A DNA stretch of 37,817 nucleotides from Verrucomicrobiota bacterium (GCA_003218535.1 QHNV01000085.1:1-37817), one strand, 5' to 3'; shown: positions 16,831 to 26,236, numbered from the stretch's first letter. Numbers and translations: made by a program. Notes: a model not told the origin generated them from the letters alone.

Positions 16831-18297
16831 TTAGCCGTTGCCTACTTTCAGCACCGCGAAAGTCTTGCTGCCTTTGCGGTCGAGATAGATGAGAACACCG
16901 CGCCTCGGATCCGCCCTGTTGAGCGCCTCGCGGAAGGATTGCACGTCGGTAACCGGTTTGCCATCCACTTCGGTAATCACATCCTCGCGTTGAATATCTT
17001 GTTGCGCGGCAAGGCTGTTGTCTTCGACGTCGGTCACGATGACCCCTTGCGGCACAGCGAGGTGCAGACGCTCTGCAACGTCCTTCGTTAATTCCTGCAC
17101 CTGTAATCCAAATTTGCCGACCTCTTGCTGATTCCGTGGGATTGGCTGGATCGGCTCGTTGGAAGCGCGCGTGATCTCGCTCGGCAACTCCCCAGTCTTA
17201 ACGGGCACTTTGATCATTCGGCCTTTGCGCCAGACGCTCAGCTCGACATTTTGGCCAATTTTCTTTTTCAAGATCTGGTGCTGAAGCTGGGAATCGGTTT
17301 CCACCGCGGTTCCATCGACCTGCGTGATGACGTCGAATGGCCGCAAGTCGCTTTTGTAGGCCGGCGCGTTGGCTTCGATCGTGCGTACCACCACGCCTTT
17401 TTCTGCGCCCTTGAGTAGATCGCGGATTTCTGGGTCGTCGCCGAGCGTTTCGATACGGATGCCCAGCCAAGGTCTTACAATCTTGTGGCCCGCGATCAGT
17501 TCGGCGCCGATGTCTTTTGCCATATTAATCGGAATGGCGAAGCCGAGGCCGCGATTCATGCCGTTGATCAGCGTATTCATGCCTATCACCTTACCGTCGA
17601 TGTCGCACAACGGACCGCCACTGTTCCCTGGATTAATAGAGGCGTCCGTCTGCAAATAATCCGAAATGGAGTAGCCACTCGTTTGAAGTAATTTACTCCG
17701 CCCTTTTCCGCTGACGACACCGTAAGTGAACGTGTAATCCAGCTTGAATGGCGCGCCGATAGCAAACGCAAATTGCCCCACGCGCACAGCGTCGCTGTCG
17801 CCGAGTTCGACGACCGACAAATCTTTACTGTCAATTTTGATCACCGCGACGTCCGTCTTCTCATCGGTGCCCACGACTTTCGCCGGAAACTCCCGGCCAT
17901 CCCGCAGTTTCACGTCGATTTTGTCCGCTTCTTCGATCACATGGAAATTTGTGAAGATGTAACCGTCCGGCCGAACGATGAAGCCGGAACCTTCGCTTTG
18001 GAGCGGCCGCAGTGCGCCAGGGTTTTTCCGGGGGTTGTTTCCATCGGGTGGACCTTGGAAGAATAAATCGTCGAACGGCGAACTCTCGCTTCCGTCGTTT
18101 TTCTTGGAAATTTCAATGATCACAACACTTGGAGCTACCGTTTCGAAGACCTTCGCAAACGCGTTGTTCAATTGATGAACGACATCTTTGCCGGCTTCTG
18201 CTGCTGCAGCAGGAACGGTAGGAGTTGGGACGACCTCAGATTGCGCCGCAAACGATATACTGATGGCAGAAAACAGAACTAAAATGGACAAACGCAT
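16831..18297 (-). CDS. Do-family periplasmic serine protease (DegQ/HtrA type)
   Basis: This HtrA/Do protease of 488 residues degrades or refolds damaged envelope proteins. A signal peptide (MRLSILVLFSAISISFAAQS) precedes the trypsin-like domain with an intact triad: His119 (TNFHV), Asp149 (KTDVAVIKI) and Ser226 (GNSGGPL). Two PDZ domains follow, about 270-370 (RPWLGIRIETL, KSDLRPFDVITQVDG) and about 390-488 (FGLQVQELT, AAQQDIQREDVITEVDG). The frame stays open far upstream, but the signal peptide fixes the start near 18297. An ATG at 18318 is an equally acceptable alternative. It is the active counterpart to the dead HtrA-like protein at 11055. It is divergent from the ankyrin/L,D-transpeptidase gene. 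Confidence 0.92.
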   Translation of the reverse strand: MRLSILVLFSAISISFAAQSEVVPTPTVPAAAAEAGKDVVHQLNNAFAKVFETVAPSVVIIEISKKNDGSESSPFDDLFFQGPPDGNNPRKNPGALRPLQSEGSGFIVRPDGYIFTNFHVIEEADKIDVKLRDGREFPAKVVGTDEKTDVAVIKIDSKDLSVVELGDSDAVRVGQFAFAIGAPFKLDYTFTYGVVSGKGRSKLLQTSGYSISDYLQTDASINPGNSGGPLCDIDGKVIGMNTLINGMNRGLGFAIPINMAKDIGAELIAGHKIVRPWLGIRIETLGDDPEIRDLLKGAEKGVVVRTIEANAPAYKSDLRPFDVITQVDGTAVETDSQLQHQILKKKIGQNVELSVWRKGRMIKVPVKTGELPSEITRASNEPIQPIPRNQQEVGKFGLQVQELTKDVAERLHLAVPQGVIVTDVEDNSLAAQQDIQREDVITEVDGKPVTDVQSFREALNRADPRRGVLIYLDRKGSKTFAVLKVGNG

Positions 18298-18442
18298 GGG
18301 TTGGAACTTGGACAGCATGGAACATGCTACGTTCAACTGGTCGCGTCCACTCCCCGCTTGCGCCAGAGTGCACTCGCACTTTCGTCGAACCCCTGTTAAA
18401 TTCGCGGATAGGGCGTATAGAATTGCCAATCGGACCTCTTGT

Positions 18443-19735
18443 ATGCGCGGATCCAACAGGCGAGCCATCTTCCCAGTTGCAGTCGTGCTCTTAATCCTGG
18501 TTTGGGCGACGGCAATTGGGCCCGACCGATCGGCGCGGATCTCGATTTCACCCAGCGAGCTGGTTCGAGCTGTTACTCTGCACCGCGATGCTTTGATTAA
18601 CTTGTACCTGATGGATCGTGTCGATCCAAATGGCCGCGACACGGGCGGACGAACGCCACTGCTGATCGCGACATCGCAGCAGGATTGGAAAACTGCGCGG
18701 CGACTCGTCGATGCCGGCGCGCTTGTTGATCTCGCCGATACGAGCGGCTTCACCCCCCTGATGGCAGCTGCAGCGCACGGCAATATCGACATGTTCCGGT
18801 TGCTTCTCGTGCGCACAGCCACTCTTCATGCAGAAGCGCAGACCAATGATGGGCACGATCTTCTTGGAATGGCTCTGGATGGCGGTAACCCGCAGATCGT
18901 CGATACGGTGCTGGATCGCTTGCCCGCGATGCCGCAATGGACACGCAGTACGCACCGGGCGCTGAGCGCAGCGCTTCAAGCCGGGAATAAGCAACATATC
19001 CGATTGCTTCTTGGCAAACATTCAGCGCCTCCGACGCCCGAGGGCAAAAAGGTGCCGTTTCTTGCCTATGCCATTGCGGGCAACAACTCGTCTCTTTTCA
19101 ACATGCTGCTGGCTTGCGGGGCCGATCCTAACACTGTTCTTCCTTCTCAATGTGATAAGGATTTTCTGGCCATGCTCTCATCAAAATCGCTTTCGGGGTA
19201 CGTCGAAGAAGACAGGAACCTTACAGTGGCGATGCTTGCCGCCGGGCTTGGACAAGACGACTACCTGCGCGCGCTGCTCAATGCAGGTGCCAACCGGAAT
19301 CGACTGACGAGCCGGGACAAGATGTCTGCGTTGGATATTGCCGCAGAGACGGGTCACTGGCGCGCTGCACAAATTCTTCTTGGCGGGGGACCATCGCCGG
19401 ATCGGTTGCGCTTGGAAATTTCTCTCGGTTTGCAACGAGTCGCCCTCGTTAAAAACGGCGAGCCAGTGTATCGCACCCAATGTTCGACTGGCCGACCAGG
19501 TTATTCGACGAAAAGGGGCGAATTTGTGATCACCAATAAGGAACGATACCATCGTTCCACCATCTACCATGTGGACATGCCGTATTTCATGCGCCTGAGC
19601 TGTCTTGATTTTGGAATGCACGCGGGCTACGTGCCGGATCACCCCGCATCACACGGCTGCATTCGATTGCCGGAGGAAGCTGCTCGCAAATTCTTCTCCG
19701 AAATTCCGGTCGGCACGCTTGTGACGGTGCAATAA
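18443..19735 (+). CDS. Ankyrin-repeat protein with C-terminal L,D-transpeptidase domain
   Basis: The 430-residue protein starts with a signal/anchor segment (about 8-23, IFPVAVVLLILVWATAIG). It continues with several ankyrin repeats (GGRTPLLIATSQQDWKTARR, SGFTPLMAAAAHGNIDMFRL, VAMLAAGLGQDDYLRALLNA, SALDIAAETGHWRAAQILL) and ends with a YkuD domain. The catalytic motif is HPASHGCIRLP with Cys406, and an upstream His lies in FGMHAGYVPDH. YkuD enzymes form 3-3 crosslinks or attach proteins to peptidoglycan. The ankyrin part would bind a partner in the envelope, which is inference. I chose the ATG at 18443 because the frame upstream overlaps the protease N-terminus and reads as low-quality sequence. 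Confidence 0.85.
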   Translation: MRGSNRRAIFPVAVVLLILVWATAIGPDRSARISISPSELVRAVTLHRDALINLYLMDRVDPNGRDTGGRTPLLIATSQQDWKTARRLVDAGALVDLADTSGFTPLMAAAAHGNIDMFRLLLVRTATLHAEAQTNDGHDLLGMALDGGNPQIVDTVLDRLPAMPQWTRSTHRALSAALQAGNKQHIRLLLGKHSAPPTPEGKKVPFLAYAIAGNNSSLFNMLLACGADPNTVLPSQCDKDFLAMLSSKSLSGYVEEDRNLTVAMLAAGLGQDDYLRALLNAGANRNRLTSRDKMSALDIAAETGHWRAAQILLGGGPSPDRLRLEISLGLQRVALVKNGEPVYRTQCSTGRPGYSTKRGEFVITNKERYHRSTIYHVDMPYFMRLSCLDFGMHAGYVPDHPASHGCIRLPEEAARKFFSEIPVGTLVTVQ

Positions 19736-19751
19736 AAGTGCGCTGCTGTAG

Positions 19752-19770
19752 CGGCGGTCTGTGACCGCCG
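19752..19770. repeat. Intergenic hairpin CGGCGGTC-TGT-GACCGCCG
   Basis: A perfect 8-bp stem with a 3-nt loop in the 44-nt gap between the L,D-transpeptidase gene and the hydrolase gene. The flank GTAGCGGCG recurs after the glycerate kinase gene at 28856, where the palindrome is degraded, so this seems to be a dispersed family. There is no T-tract. Confidence 0.5.
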
Positions 19771-19779
19771 ACGGCGTGG

Positions 19780-20376
19780 ATGAACCCCTTGATCTTACTT
19801 GCTCCAGGCGCAGGAGCGGCTTCGTCGCATCCTTGGCTGCAAGAATGGAAAAAGCGTTTGTCTGGAATCGGCGCCGTCGAAACGTTCGATTACGACTACA
19901 TGCGCGAGAGGCGGAAGCGACCTGATCCTTTATCAAAATTGATCGCAGTCCATCGCGAAGCCCTCGCCAAAGCGCGCGAGAAACATATCGGCGCTAAAAC
20001 GTTTTTAATCGGGAAAAGCATGGGCGGACGCGTCGGCTGCCATGTTTCGCTCGAAGACAAGGTGGACGGTCTGATTTGCCTTGGCTATCCGCTCTGCGCG
20101 ATGGGCGACCGGACAAAACTTCGCGATGAAGTTTTGCGAGCACTCACCACACCGATCCTGTTTGTTCAAGGCACGCGCGACTCACTTTGCCCTTTGGATC
20201 TTTTAAAGCGCGTTCGCACCGAGATGAAAGGGCCCAACGCTTTGCATTTGGTTCAAGGCGGCGATCATTCATTGCGCGTGGCAAAACACCAACTGCAAGC
20301 AAGCGGCCAAACCCAGGAAGATATCGATCGGCAAATCCTGCAAGTCATTGCTGATTTCGTCGGCGACCTGGTGTAA
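19780..20376 (+). CDS. Small alpha/beta hydrolase (KANL3/Tex30-like)
   Basis: This 198-residue protein is a compact alpha/beta hydrolase. The N-terminal strand LILLAPGAGAASSHPW supplies the oxyanion region. The nucleophile elbow is GKSMGGR with Ser80, the acid is Asp134 in VQGTRDSLCP, and the base is His163 in GGDHSL. This layout is that of the KANL3/Tex30/dienelactone-hydrolase-like group. The natural substrate is unknown. It has no signal peptide, so it should be cytosolic. It follows the L,D-transpeptidase gene by 44 nt with a hairpin in between. Confidence 0.85.
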   Translation: MNPLILLAPGAGAASSHPWLQEWKKRLSGIGAVETFDYDYMRERRKRPDPLSKLIAVHREALAKAREKHIGAKTFLIGKSMGGRVGCHVSLEDKVDGLICLGYPLCAMGDRTKLRDEVLRALTTPILFVQGTRDSLCPLDLLKRVRTEMKGPNALHLVQGGDHSLRVAKHQLQASGQTQEDIDRQILQVIADFVGDLV

Positions 20377-20405
20377 CCGCTGTCACTGCCGCGGCTTTTA
20401 TTTTC

Positions 20406-20903
20406 TTACTCCGGCGGAACCAAAATGATCCGCGCAAACTGGAACATTGCGGTGATGATTTGGAAGACAATCCCAGTGAAGAATGGCCAGAACGCACCGA
20501 GGAAAGCAGTGTTGTACAATTGCAAGAAATTTGCGGCTATCCCGAGGGTCCCGAACAGATAAAAAACGAACCGGGTTCCGTGTTCACGTTGTATTTGTTG
20601 CAGATCCAAATGACGAAAGATTTTCATCATCGTCACGGCGAACAGCAAAAACATCACGAAAGCGAAGCCACTACACCACCTCCAGATGCCTGCCGGCGCG
20701 GGCCTGACCGTCAGCAGCAGCAGGCCGATCATACAAAATATGAGGGGGAGAATTGAATTACTCAGGAGCAGCCGCAGCCGGAGTTTGTCGATCGGCGACC
20801 ACTCATGGACGGATCCACTTCGAAAAACAACTACCACGCCGGCAAAACCAGCGAGCGCGACAGCGATCTGCGCGGCAATGCCAAGAGCTTCGCCCGGTTC
20901 CAT
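20406..20903 (-). CDS. Unknown four-TM membrane protein
   Basis: The 165-residue protein has four hydrophobic helices (about 8-27, 48-66, 75-92 and 115-160, the last probably two closely spaced segments) and short charged loops such as HEWSPIDKLRLR and RHLDLQQIQREHGTR. I do not recognise a named family. It resembles small uncharacterised membrane proteins with a conserved AVALAGFAGVVVVFR start. It stands alone, convergent with the hydrolase and divergent from the thioredoxin-like gene. Only the membrane location can be supported. Confidence 0.75.
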   Translation of the reverse strand: MEPGEALGIAAQIAVALAGFAGVVVVFRSGSVHEWSPIDKLRLRLLLSNSILPLIFCMIGLLLLTVRPAPAGIWRWCSGFAFVMFLLFAVTMMKIFRHLDLQQIQREHGTRFVFYLFGTLGIAANFLQLYNTAFLGAFWPFFTGIVFQIITAMFQFARIILVPPE

Positions 20904-21073
20904 GATTAGATGAGTTCAGCCCGTCGCCGTGAATTGTGGAAGCATTTTTTACGTCTGCCGTCACGACCGGCGAAGGCATGTACCTGTCGATTTTGCATTT
21001 GCTTGCCCGCTGCAGTCCTGCGACCGCGGGTCTGGTTCTTGAGCGAGCGTGGTTTCTCTCTATTTTAGGAGAG

Positions 21074-21583
21074 ATGTCGATTTCGCGGATATCGCTCGTG
21101 ATTCTTTTGCTCAGCGCGATAAGGGTTTTCGCCGAAGCAGCGCCAGCCGAACAGGAAGTTCTCGATGCAATCAAATCGCCGGGTTTAAGCGTGGTCCATC
21201 TCTGGGCGCCATGGTGCTCGAATTGCCAGGCCGAATTAAAAAGCGGCGGCTGGCTAAAAATGGTAAAAGACAATCCGCAGGTGCATTTTTATTTCGTTTC
21301 AGTCTGGAACAGCGGCGAGGATGGACGCGCGCTACTGAAAAAATTCGACATCGCCGATCAACCGAACCTGACGATTCTGGCCGATCCCGGTCCGCGCGGC
21401 AAAGATCACGTCAGGCGGTTTGCCGGGTTGCCGCTTTCGTGGATTCCTACGACGTGGGTCTATAAAGAGGGCGAGCTCCGTTATGCACTGAACTACGGCG
21501 AAGTTCACTTCCCAATCCTGCAACAATTTCTCGCGGACAGCCAGTCTAAGTGGTCACATATAGGCGAACCGCAAACCGAGTAA
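21074..21583 (+). CDS. Secreted thioredoxin-like protein
   Basis: The 169-residue protein has a signal peptide (MSISRISLVILLLSAIRVFA) followed by a thioredoxin fold with the redox pair WCSNC (Cys48 and Cys51) in VVHLWAPWCSNCQAEL. The cis-proline loop is likely WIPTTWVY. It should reduce or shuttle disulfides outside the cytoplasm. I chose the ATG at 21074 because AGGAG precedes it closely and a signal peptide starts there. The frame extends 46 codons upstream without support. It ends 10 nt before the cystathionine beta-synthase gene, so the two may share a transcript. Confidence 0.82.
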   Translation: MSISRISLVILLLSAIRVFAEAAPAEQEVLDAIKSPGLSVVHLWAPWCSNCQAELKSGGWLKMVKDNPQVHFYFVSVWNSGEDGRALLKKFDIADQPNLTILADPGPRGKDHVRRFAGLPLSWIPTTWVYKEGELRYALNYGEVHFPILQQFLADSQSKWSHIGEPQTE

Positions 21584-21593
21584 AAGCTTTCGA

Positions 21594-23009
21594 ATGATCC
21601 AGACTTCTGCTGCGCCAGCGATTTCGCCCAGCAAACCTCCTGCGATTCTTTCGCTGATCGGCGATACACCACTGGTGGAGATCACGCAGTTCGACACCGG
21701 GCCGTGCCAGTTTTTTCTCAAACTCGAAAATCAAAATCCGACTGGCTCCATCAAAGATCGCATCGGCTTGTCCATGATTGAGGCTGCTGAGCGCGATGGA
21801 AGTTTGGAGCCAGGCGGAACTGTGATCGAGGCGACGGCCGGCAACACCGGGCTTGGACTCGCGCTGGTGGCTGGCGCAAAAGGCTATCGTGTATTGCTGG
21901 TGATTCCAGACAAGATGTCGCAAGAAAAGATCTCGCACGTGAAAGCGCTGGGCGCGGAAGTGCGGTTGACACGCTCCGATGTCACGCGCGGCCATCCGGA
22001 GTATTACCAGGATATGGCCATGCGGTTAGCGGAAGAGATTCCCGGCGGATTTTATGTAAACCAGTTCGGCAACCCGGCAAATCCACTCGCGCATGAACGC
22101 ACCACCGGCCCGGAGATTTGGGAGCAAATGCGACACGACGTTGACGCGGTCGTCGTCGGAGTCGGGTCCGGCGGAACTCTGACCGGACTCGGCCGGTTCT
22201 TCAATCGCGTCAGACCACGTCGCGGCATCGAAATGATCCTGGCCGATCCAAAAGGCTCGGTGTTATGCGAATATGTCAGGACCGGCAAACTGGTTGAATC
22301 TGGGAGTTGGGCTGTTGAAGGAATCGGTGAGGATTTTGTTCCCGAAATCGCAGACATGTCTTTAGTGACGGATGCATTTGAAATTGATGACGAAGAAAGT
22401 TTTTCGACTGCGCGCGAGCTGCTAAATCGCGAAGGAATTTTTGGCGGCTCATCAACCGGCACGCTAGTGGCCGCTGCTCTCCGCTATTGCCGTGAGCAAA
22501 CTAAGCCGAAACGAGTGGTCAGCTTGGTTCCCGATACCGGCAACAAATATCTCTCCAAAATGTACAACGATTTCTGGATGGCCGAGCAAGGCTACATCCA
22601 TCGGCAGCCGCACGGCGATTTGAGCGATCTGGTTTCACATCGCTACGAAGCTGGCGAAGTAATCACTGTCGGTCCAGACGACACATTGCTGACCGCCTGT
22701 AAACGAATGCGTGACTCGGACGTTTCGCAGCTTCCGGTGGTCGATCAAAATGGGCGGGCCCTTGGCATTGTCGATGAATCCGATGTGCTCGTGAAAGTGC
22801 ACCGAGATCCAACGCATTTCAACGATCCTGTCAAAACCGCCATGACCAATAAGCTTGAGACGCTCAGACCCAAGGCAAAGATCAAGGATTTACTCGACGT
22901 GTTCGATCGCGGACGCGTAGCAATCGTAATGGAAGACGATAAATTTCTGGGTCTGATCACCCGCACCGATCTCCTCTCTTATTTGCGGTTGCACATGCCG
23001 AAACAGTGA
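21594..23009 (+). CDS. Cystathionine beta-synthase with CBS pair
   Basis: The 471-residue protein joins a PLP-dependent fold-type II synthase (about residues 18-330) to two CBS domains (about 345-470). PLP Lys54 lies in PTGSIKDRIG, the substrate loop is EATAGNTGLG, and the phosphate-binding loop is VGSGGTLTG. CBS enzymes condense serine and homocysteine to cystathionine, and the CBS pair usually binds an adenosyl ligand such as SAM for control. A cysteine-synthase activity cannot be excluded from sequence. The next gene is the matching gamma-family PLP enzyme, so together they form a transsulfuration module. Confidence 0.92.
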   Translation: MIQTSAAPAISPSKPPAILSLIGDTPLVEITQFDTGPCQFFLKLENQNPTGSIKDRIGLSMIEAAERDGSLEPGGTVIEATAGNTGLGLALVAGAKGYRVLLVIPDKMSQEKISHVKALGAEVRLTRSDVTRGHPEYYQDMAMRLAEEIPGGFYVNQFGNPANPLAHERTTGPEIWEQMRHDVDAVVVGVGSGGTLTGLGRFFNRVRPRRGIEMILADPKGSVLCEYVRTGKLVESGSWAVEGIGEDFVPEIADMSLVTDAFEIDDEESFSTARELLNREGIFGGSSTGTLVAAALRYCREQTKPKRVVSLVPDTGNKYLSKMYNDFWMAEQGYIHRQPHGDLSDLVSHRYEAGEVITVGPDDTLLTACKRMRDSDVSQLPVVDQNGRALGIVDESDVLVKVHRDPTHFNDPVKTAMTNKLETLRPKAKIKDLLDVFDRGRVAIVMEDDKFLGLITRTDLLSYLRLHMPKQ

Positions 23010-23095
23010 GGCGCGGATCGCAAGACAGATAGGAATCATTATCCGACTTCGCTCCTAAAATTTATCAGCGATATCCGCGGTTAGATTGGATCAAG

Positions 23096-24256
23096 ATGAA
23101 AAAGCAACAAGGCTTCGCCACGCGCGCGATACATGCCGGGCAGGAGCCGGATCCATCGACCGGCGCAGTGATGACTCCAATTTATGCGACATCGACGTAT
23201 GTCCAGGAAAGCCCGGGAAAGCACAAAGGCTACGATTATGCGCGCTCGATTAATCCAACGCGGCTTGCCTACGAACGATGCGTTGCCAATTTGGAAGGCG
23301 GCACGCGCGGGTTCGCATTTGCATCCGGCCTGGCCGCAATCGCCACCACGCTGGAGTTGCTCGAAAGCGGCTCGCATATTGTCGCAAGCGACGATCTTTA
23401 CGGAGGCACGTTCCGCTTGTTCGACAGAGTGCGCCGCCGTTCGGCCAATCTTGATTTTACTTATGTCGATCTGACCAACGGCAAAGATCTCGAGCGTGCC
23501 ATCAAACCAGATACGCGCATGGTTTGGATCGAAACGCCGAGCAACCCGCTGCTGAAGCTGATTGATCTCGAAGCGATCGCAAAGATCGCGCGCAAGCGCA
23601 AAATTATTTCGGTTTGCGATAACACATTTGCGACTCCGTGGATTCAACGCCCGATCGAAGCTGGCTTCGACATCGTCGTGCACTCCGCTACCAAATATCT
23701 CAATGGGCATTCTGATCTGGTCGGCGGTGTTGTCGTGGTCGGCGAAAACAAGGAACTCGCCGACCAGATCGCGTTCCTTCAAAATTCGGTCGGCGCAATT
23801 GCCGGCGCGTTCGATAGCTTTCTTGTGCTGCGTAGCCTGAAGACTCTGGCGTTGCGCATGGAGCGGCACTGCGCGAACGCGCTCGAAATCGCACGTTGGC
23901 TGGAGGAGCAGCGACAGGTCAAGTCCGTCCGTTATCCCGGTTTGAAATCACATTCTCAACATGATCTGGCCCGGCAACAAATGCGCGGCTTTGGCGGAAT
24001 CGTGACAATTACGCTGAAAAGCGATCTGGCAGGGACGAAACGCTTTCTTGAGAATACGCGTCTGTTCGCACTCGCGGAAAGTTTGGGCGGCGTCGAAAGC
24101 CTAATTAACCATCCCGCCATCATGACGCATGCTTCAATGCCCAAAGAGCTGCGCGAATCGCTTGGCATCACAGACTCGTTGATCAGACTCTCGGTTGGCG
24201 TCGAGGACGTGCGTGACTTAATCGACGATTTGAAAACCGCATTGGCCGCGATTTGA
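23096..24256 (+). CDS. Cystathionine gamma-lyase/gamma-synthase
   Basis: This 386-residue Cys/Met-metabolism PLP enzyme starts GFATRAIHAGQEPDPSTGAV. It carries the YARSINPTR substrate region and the PLP Lys200 in VVHSATKYLNGHSDLVGG, and ends with the usual LGGVESLINHPAIMTHASMP and LIRLSVGVEDVRDLIDDL. Lyases (to cysteine) and synthases (to cystathionine) of this family are hard to tell apart by sequence. The preceding cystathionine beta-synthase favours gamma-lyase and the reverse transsulfuration direction. Full length. The 86-nt gap before it contains no repeat I can name. Confidence 0.92.
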   Translation: MKKQQGFATRAIHAGQEPDPSTGAVMTPIYATSTYVQESPGKHKGYDYARSINPTRLAYERCVANLEGGTRGFAFASGLAAIATTLELLESGSHIVASDDLYGGTFRLFDRVRRRSANLDFTYVDLTNGKDLERAIKPDTRMVWIETPSNPLLKLIDLEAIAKIARKRKIISVCDNTFATPWIQRPIEAGFDIVVHSATKYLNGHSDLVGGVVVVGENKELADQIAFLQNSVGAIAGAFDSFLVLRSLKTLALRMERHCANALEIARWLEEQRQVKSVRYPGLKSHSQHDLARQQMRGFGGIVTITLKSDLAGTKRFLENTRLFALAESLGGVESLINHPAIMTHASMPKELRESLGITDSLIRLSVGVEDVRDLIDDLKTALAAI

Positions 24257-24265
24257 ATTCGGAGA

Positions 24266-24345
24266 ACAGGCAGCTTGCCTGTCTTGGCCGGCTGGCAGCT
24301 TGTCCGCCGAAGAGGAGCAGGCGGGCGCATGCTCGCCGAGGGACC
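24266..24345. repeat. Hairpin cluster before aroC
   Basis: ACAGGCA-GCT-TGCCTGT (24266-24282) is a perfect 7-bp stem. A related, degraded copy GGCA-GCT-TGTC follows near 24295, then GGCGGGC-GCAT-GCTCGCC near 24322. These fill most of the 113-nt gap between the PLP enzyme and aroC. No T-tract follows the stems. Confidence 0.5.
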
Positions 24346-24369
24346 TAGGCTGGCTATCTTCCATTCCAA

Positions 24370-24843
24370 ATGGGCAATACTTTCGGTCAGCTTTTCCGCG
24401 TCACGACGTTTGGCGAATCGCACGGCGGCGGTATCGGCGTAGTGATCGATGGCTGCCCGCCGCAGATCGAAATCAATGAAGGGGAGATTCAACATGAGCT
24501 CGACCGGCGTCGGCCGGGCCAAAGCAAAATCACGACGCAACGCAGGGAGGAAGACCGTTGCGAAATTCTTGCCGGCGTTTTCGAAGGCAAAACGCTCGGC
24601 ACGCCCATTGGGATTTTGGTGCGCAATAAAGATGCGCGGCCGGAGGATTACGCTGAGATCGCAGAGAAATTTCGGCCGTCGCATGCTGATTTCACCTACG
24701 AGGCTAAATACGGGATTCGAAATTGGAAGGGTGGCGGTCGCGCCTCGGCACGGGAAACGATTGGCCGCGTTGCAGCTGGTGCGGTAGCCAAAAAAATATT
24801 GTCGACCTTGTACCGCCGGCGGCGAAGAAGATGGAGTCGCTGA
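24370..24843 (+). CDS. aroC: Chorismate synthase N-terminal fragment
   Basis: AroC makes chorismate from EPSP with reduced FMN. This frame has the perfect family start [20 protein letters not shown], the [15 protein letters not shown] block, [16 protein letters not shown] and [20 protein letters not shown]. Similarity stops at AKKILSTL. The last 10 residues ([10 protein letters not shown]) are read in the wrong frame. The rest of the enzyme continues in another frame from about 24805. About 30-35 residues of the family, between AKK-L and the helix [10 protein letters not shown], are missing. A deletion with loss of frame explains this better than a single indel. Confidence 0.88.
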   Translation: MGNTFGQLFRVTTFGESHGGGIGVVIDGCPPQIEINEGEIQHELDRRRPGQSKITTQRREEDRCEILAGVFEGKTLGTPIGILVRNKDARPEDYAEIAEKFRPSHADFTYEAKYGIRNWKGGGRASARETIGRVAAGAVAKKILSTLYRRRRRRWSR

Positions 24844-25346
24844 TCGAACAAATTCGTAGTGAAGGCGATTCAGTTGGGGGCTTAGTGGAATGTGTCATTC
24901 GCGGGATCCCGCCCGGACTCGGCGAGCCGGTCTTTGCCAAGCTGGAGGCGGATTTGGCCAAGGCAATGATGAGTTTGCCAGCAACGAAAGGATTTGAAAT
25001 CGGTTCGGGCTTTGCGGCGACGCGAATGCGCGGCTCGGAGCATAACGATCCATTTGAAGTTCGCGGCGGTAGAATCCGTACGGCGACCAATAATTCCGGC
25101 GGCGTGCAAGGCGGGATCAGTAACGGTGAAGAAATTTACTTTCGAGTGGCATTTAAACCGCCAGCGACGATCGCGCGGGAACAGAGGACGGTGACTAGCT
25201 CGCAACAGCAAACGAAGCTTGCGGCTCGCGGCCGCCATGATCCATGTGTGCTGCCGCGTGCCGTGCCGATTGTCGAGGCGATGGCCGCGCTGGTCCTTTG
25301 CGATCACGCACTGCGGCAGCGCGCAATGAGTTTTGCAAACAAATGA
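24831..25346 (+). CDS. aroC: Chorismate synthase C-terminal fragment
   Basis: This frame holds the back half of Aro[72 protein letters not shown] and [20 protein letters not shown], ending normally. The similarity begins before the chosen ATG (VPPAAKK, from about 24810). Apart from the missing piece at the break the sequence is well conserved, so the lesion must be young or artificial. The stop codon overlaps the start of the cvpA gene (ATGA), which points to an aroC-cvpA-gatB operon. Confidence 0.82.
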   Translation: MESLIEQIRSEGDSVGGLVECVIRGIPPGLGEPVFAKLEADLAKAMMSLPATKGFEIGSGFAATRMRGSEHNDPFEVRGGRIRTATNNSGGVQGGISNGEEIYFRVAFKPPATIAREQRTVTSSQQQTKLAARGRHDPCVLPRAVPIVEAMAALVLCDHALRQRAMSFANK

Positions 25347-26236
25347 GCTCGCAGCCTCAAGCCGCAGCGGGTTCGCCACTTTGGCAGCTCGCTTTTGTTT
25401 CGTTTGCACTGGTTTTGATTTTGTTCGAAGTCTTGCGTGGTTGGCGTCGTGGTTTACCGCGCCAGGTCGCGCGTCTCGGAGCGCTCATCGCCGCCTATTT
25501 CGCCGCATTTTTTGGCGGCAAATTTCTCGCGTCGCTTCTGGGGATGTTTGTCAGAATGCCAGATGCGTTTTTGTCGATCTTCGCTGGCGCAATTTTCGCC
25601 GTCATCATTTACGCGCTCATCAGCTGGATCGGTTCCGCTCTTTTCCGCAGTACCAGCCAGCATGATTCATCCATCATTCGATTGATTTACGGATCGACTG
25701 GAGCGTTAATCGGCGTTTTTTTCGGACTGTTTCTGGTCTGGCTGCTGGTCGTCGCGGTGCGCTTAATCGGTTCGGTCGCGGACGCATCGGTGCGCGCACA
25801 TGCAAACGATTCGAATGTTTTGCACGCCGTCGATGTGCGGCGGCGACTGTTGGGCGCGAACGAAGCGTCGGCGACCACTTCGCTCGCGCGTCTGAAAAAT
25901 TCGGTCGAAATGGGCGTGATCGGCGACGCGGTCAAGAAAGTCGATGTCGTTCCACAAAAGACCTACGACCTGATCGAGGAAGTGGGAGTAATTGCGGCAA
26001 ATCCGCAGTACGCCGAGCGATTTTTGGAATTTCCAGGCGCGCGCGAATTAAGCGAGCACCCGAAGATCATCGCGCTGCGCAACGACCAGGAGATTGGGCA
26101 AATGGTTGCCCAGCGGCGCTGGCTCGAATTGATTCAGGACCATCGCATCATCGATGCAGCCAACGATCCGGACCTAAAGGCCCGCATGAAACGGTTCGAT
26201 GTGATGGCCGCTCTAAACTACGCCACGCAAAGGTAA
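25343..26236 (+). CDS. CvpA family membrane protein
   Basis: The 297-residue protein has the CvpA pattern. About four TMs lie in residues 15-165 ([78 protein letters not shown]), with the [15 protein letters not shown] loop after the first helix, as in CvpA. A soluble helical tail of about 130 residues follows. CvpA proteins affect colicin V export and envelope homeostasis in enterobacteria, and the role here is open. The start is the ATG overlapping the aroC stop by 4 nt. The stop overlaps gatB by 1 nt (TAATG), so coupled translation is likely. Confidence 0.85.
   Translation: MSSQPQAAAGSPLWQLAFVSFALVLILFEVLRGWRRGLPRQVARLGALIAAYFAAFFGGKFLASLLGMFVRMPDAFLSIFAGAIFAVIIYALISWIGSALFRSTSQHDSSIIRLIYGSTGALIGVFFGLFLVWLLVVAVRLIGSVADASVRAHANDSNVLHAVDVRRRLLGANEASATTSLARLKNSVEMGVIGDAVKKVDVVPQKTYDLIEEVGVIAANPQYAERFLEFPGARELSEHPKIIALRNDQEIGQMVAQRRWLELIQDHRIIDAANDPDLKARMKRFDVMAALNYATQR

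Noticed and set aside
18188-18442. N-terminal extension of the ankyrin/L,D-transpeptidase frame
   Set aside because: It overlaps the signal-peptide end of the divergent protease and would bury the membrane segment. The ATG at 18443 places that segment at the N-terminus.
24780-24845. Programmed frameshift in aroC at the AAAAAAA run
   Set aside because: A slippery-looking A-run is present, but about 30 family residues are missing, which slippage cannot supply.
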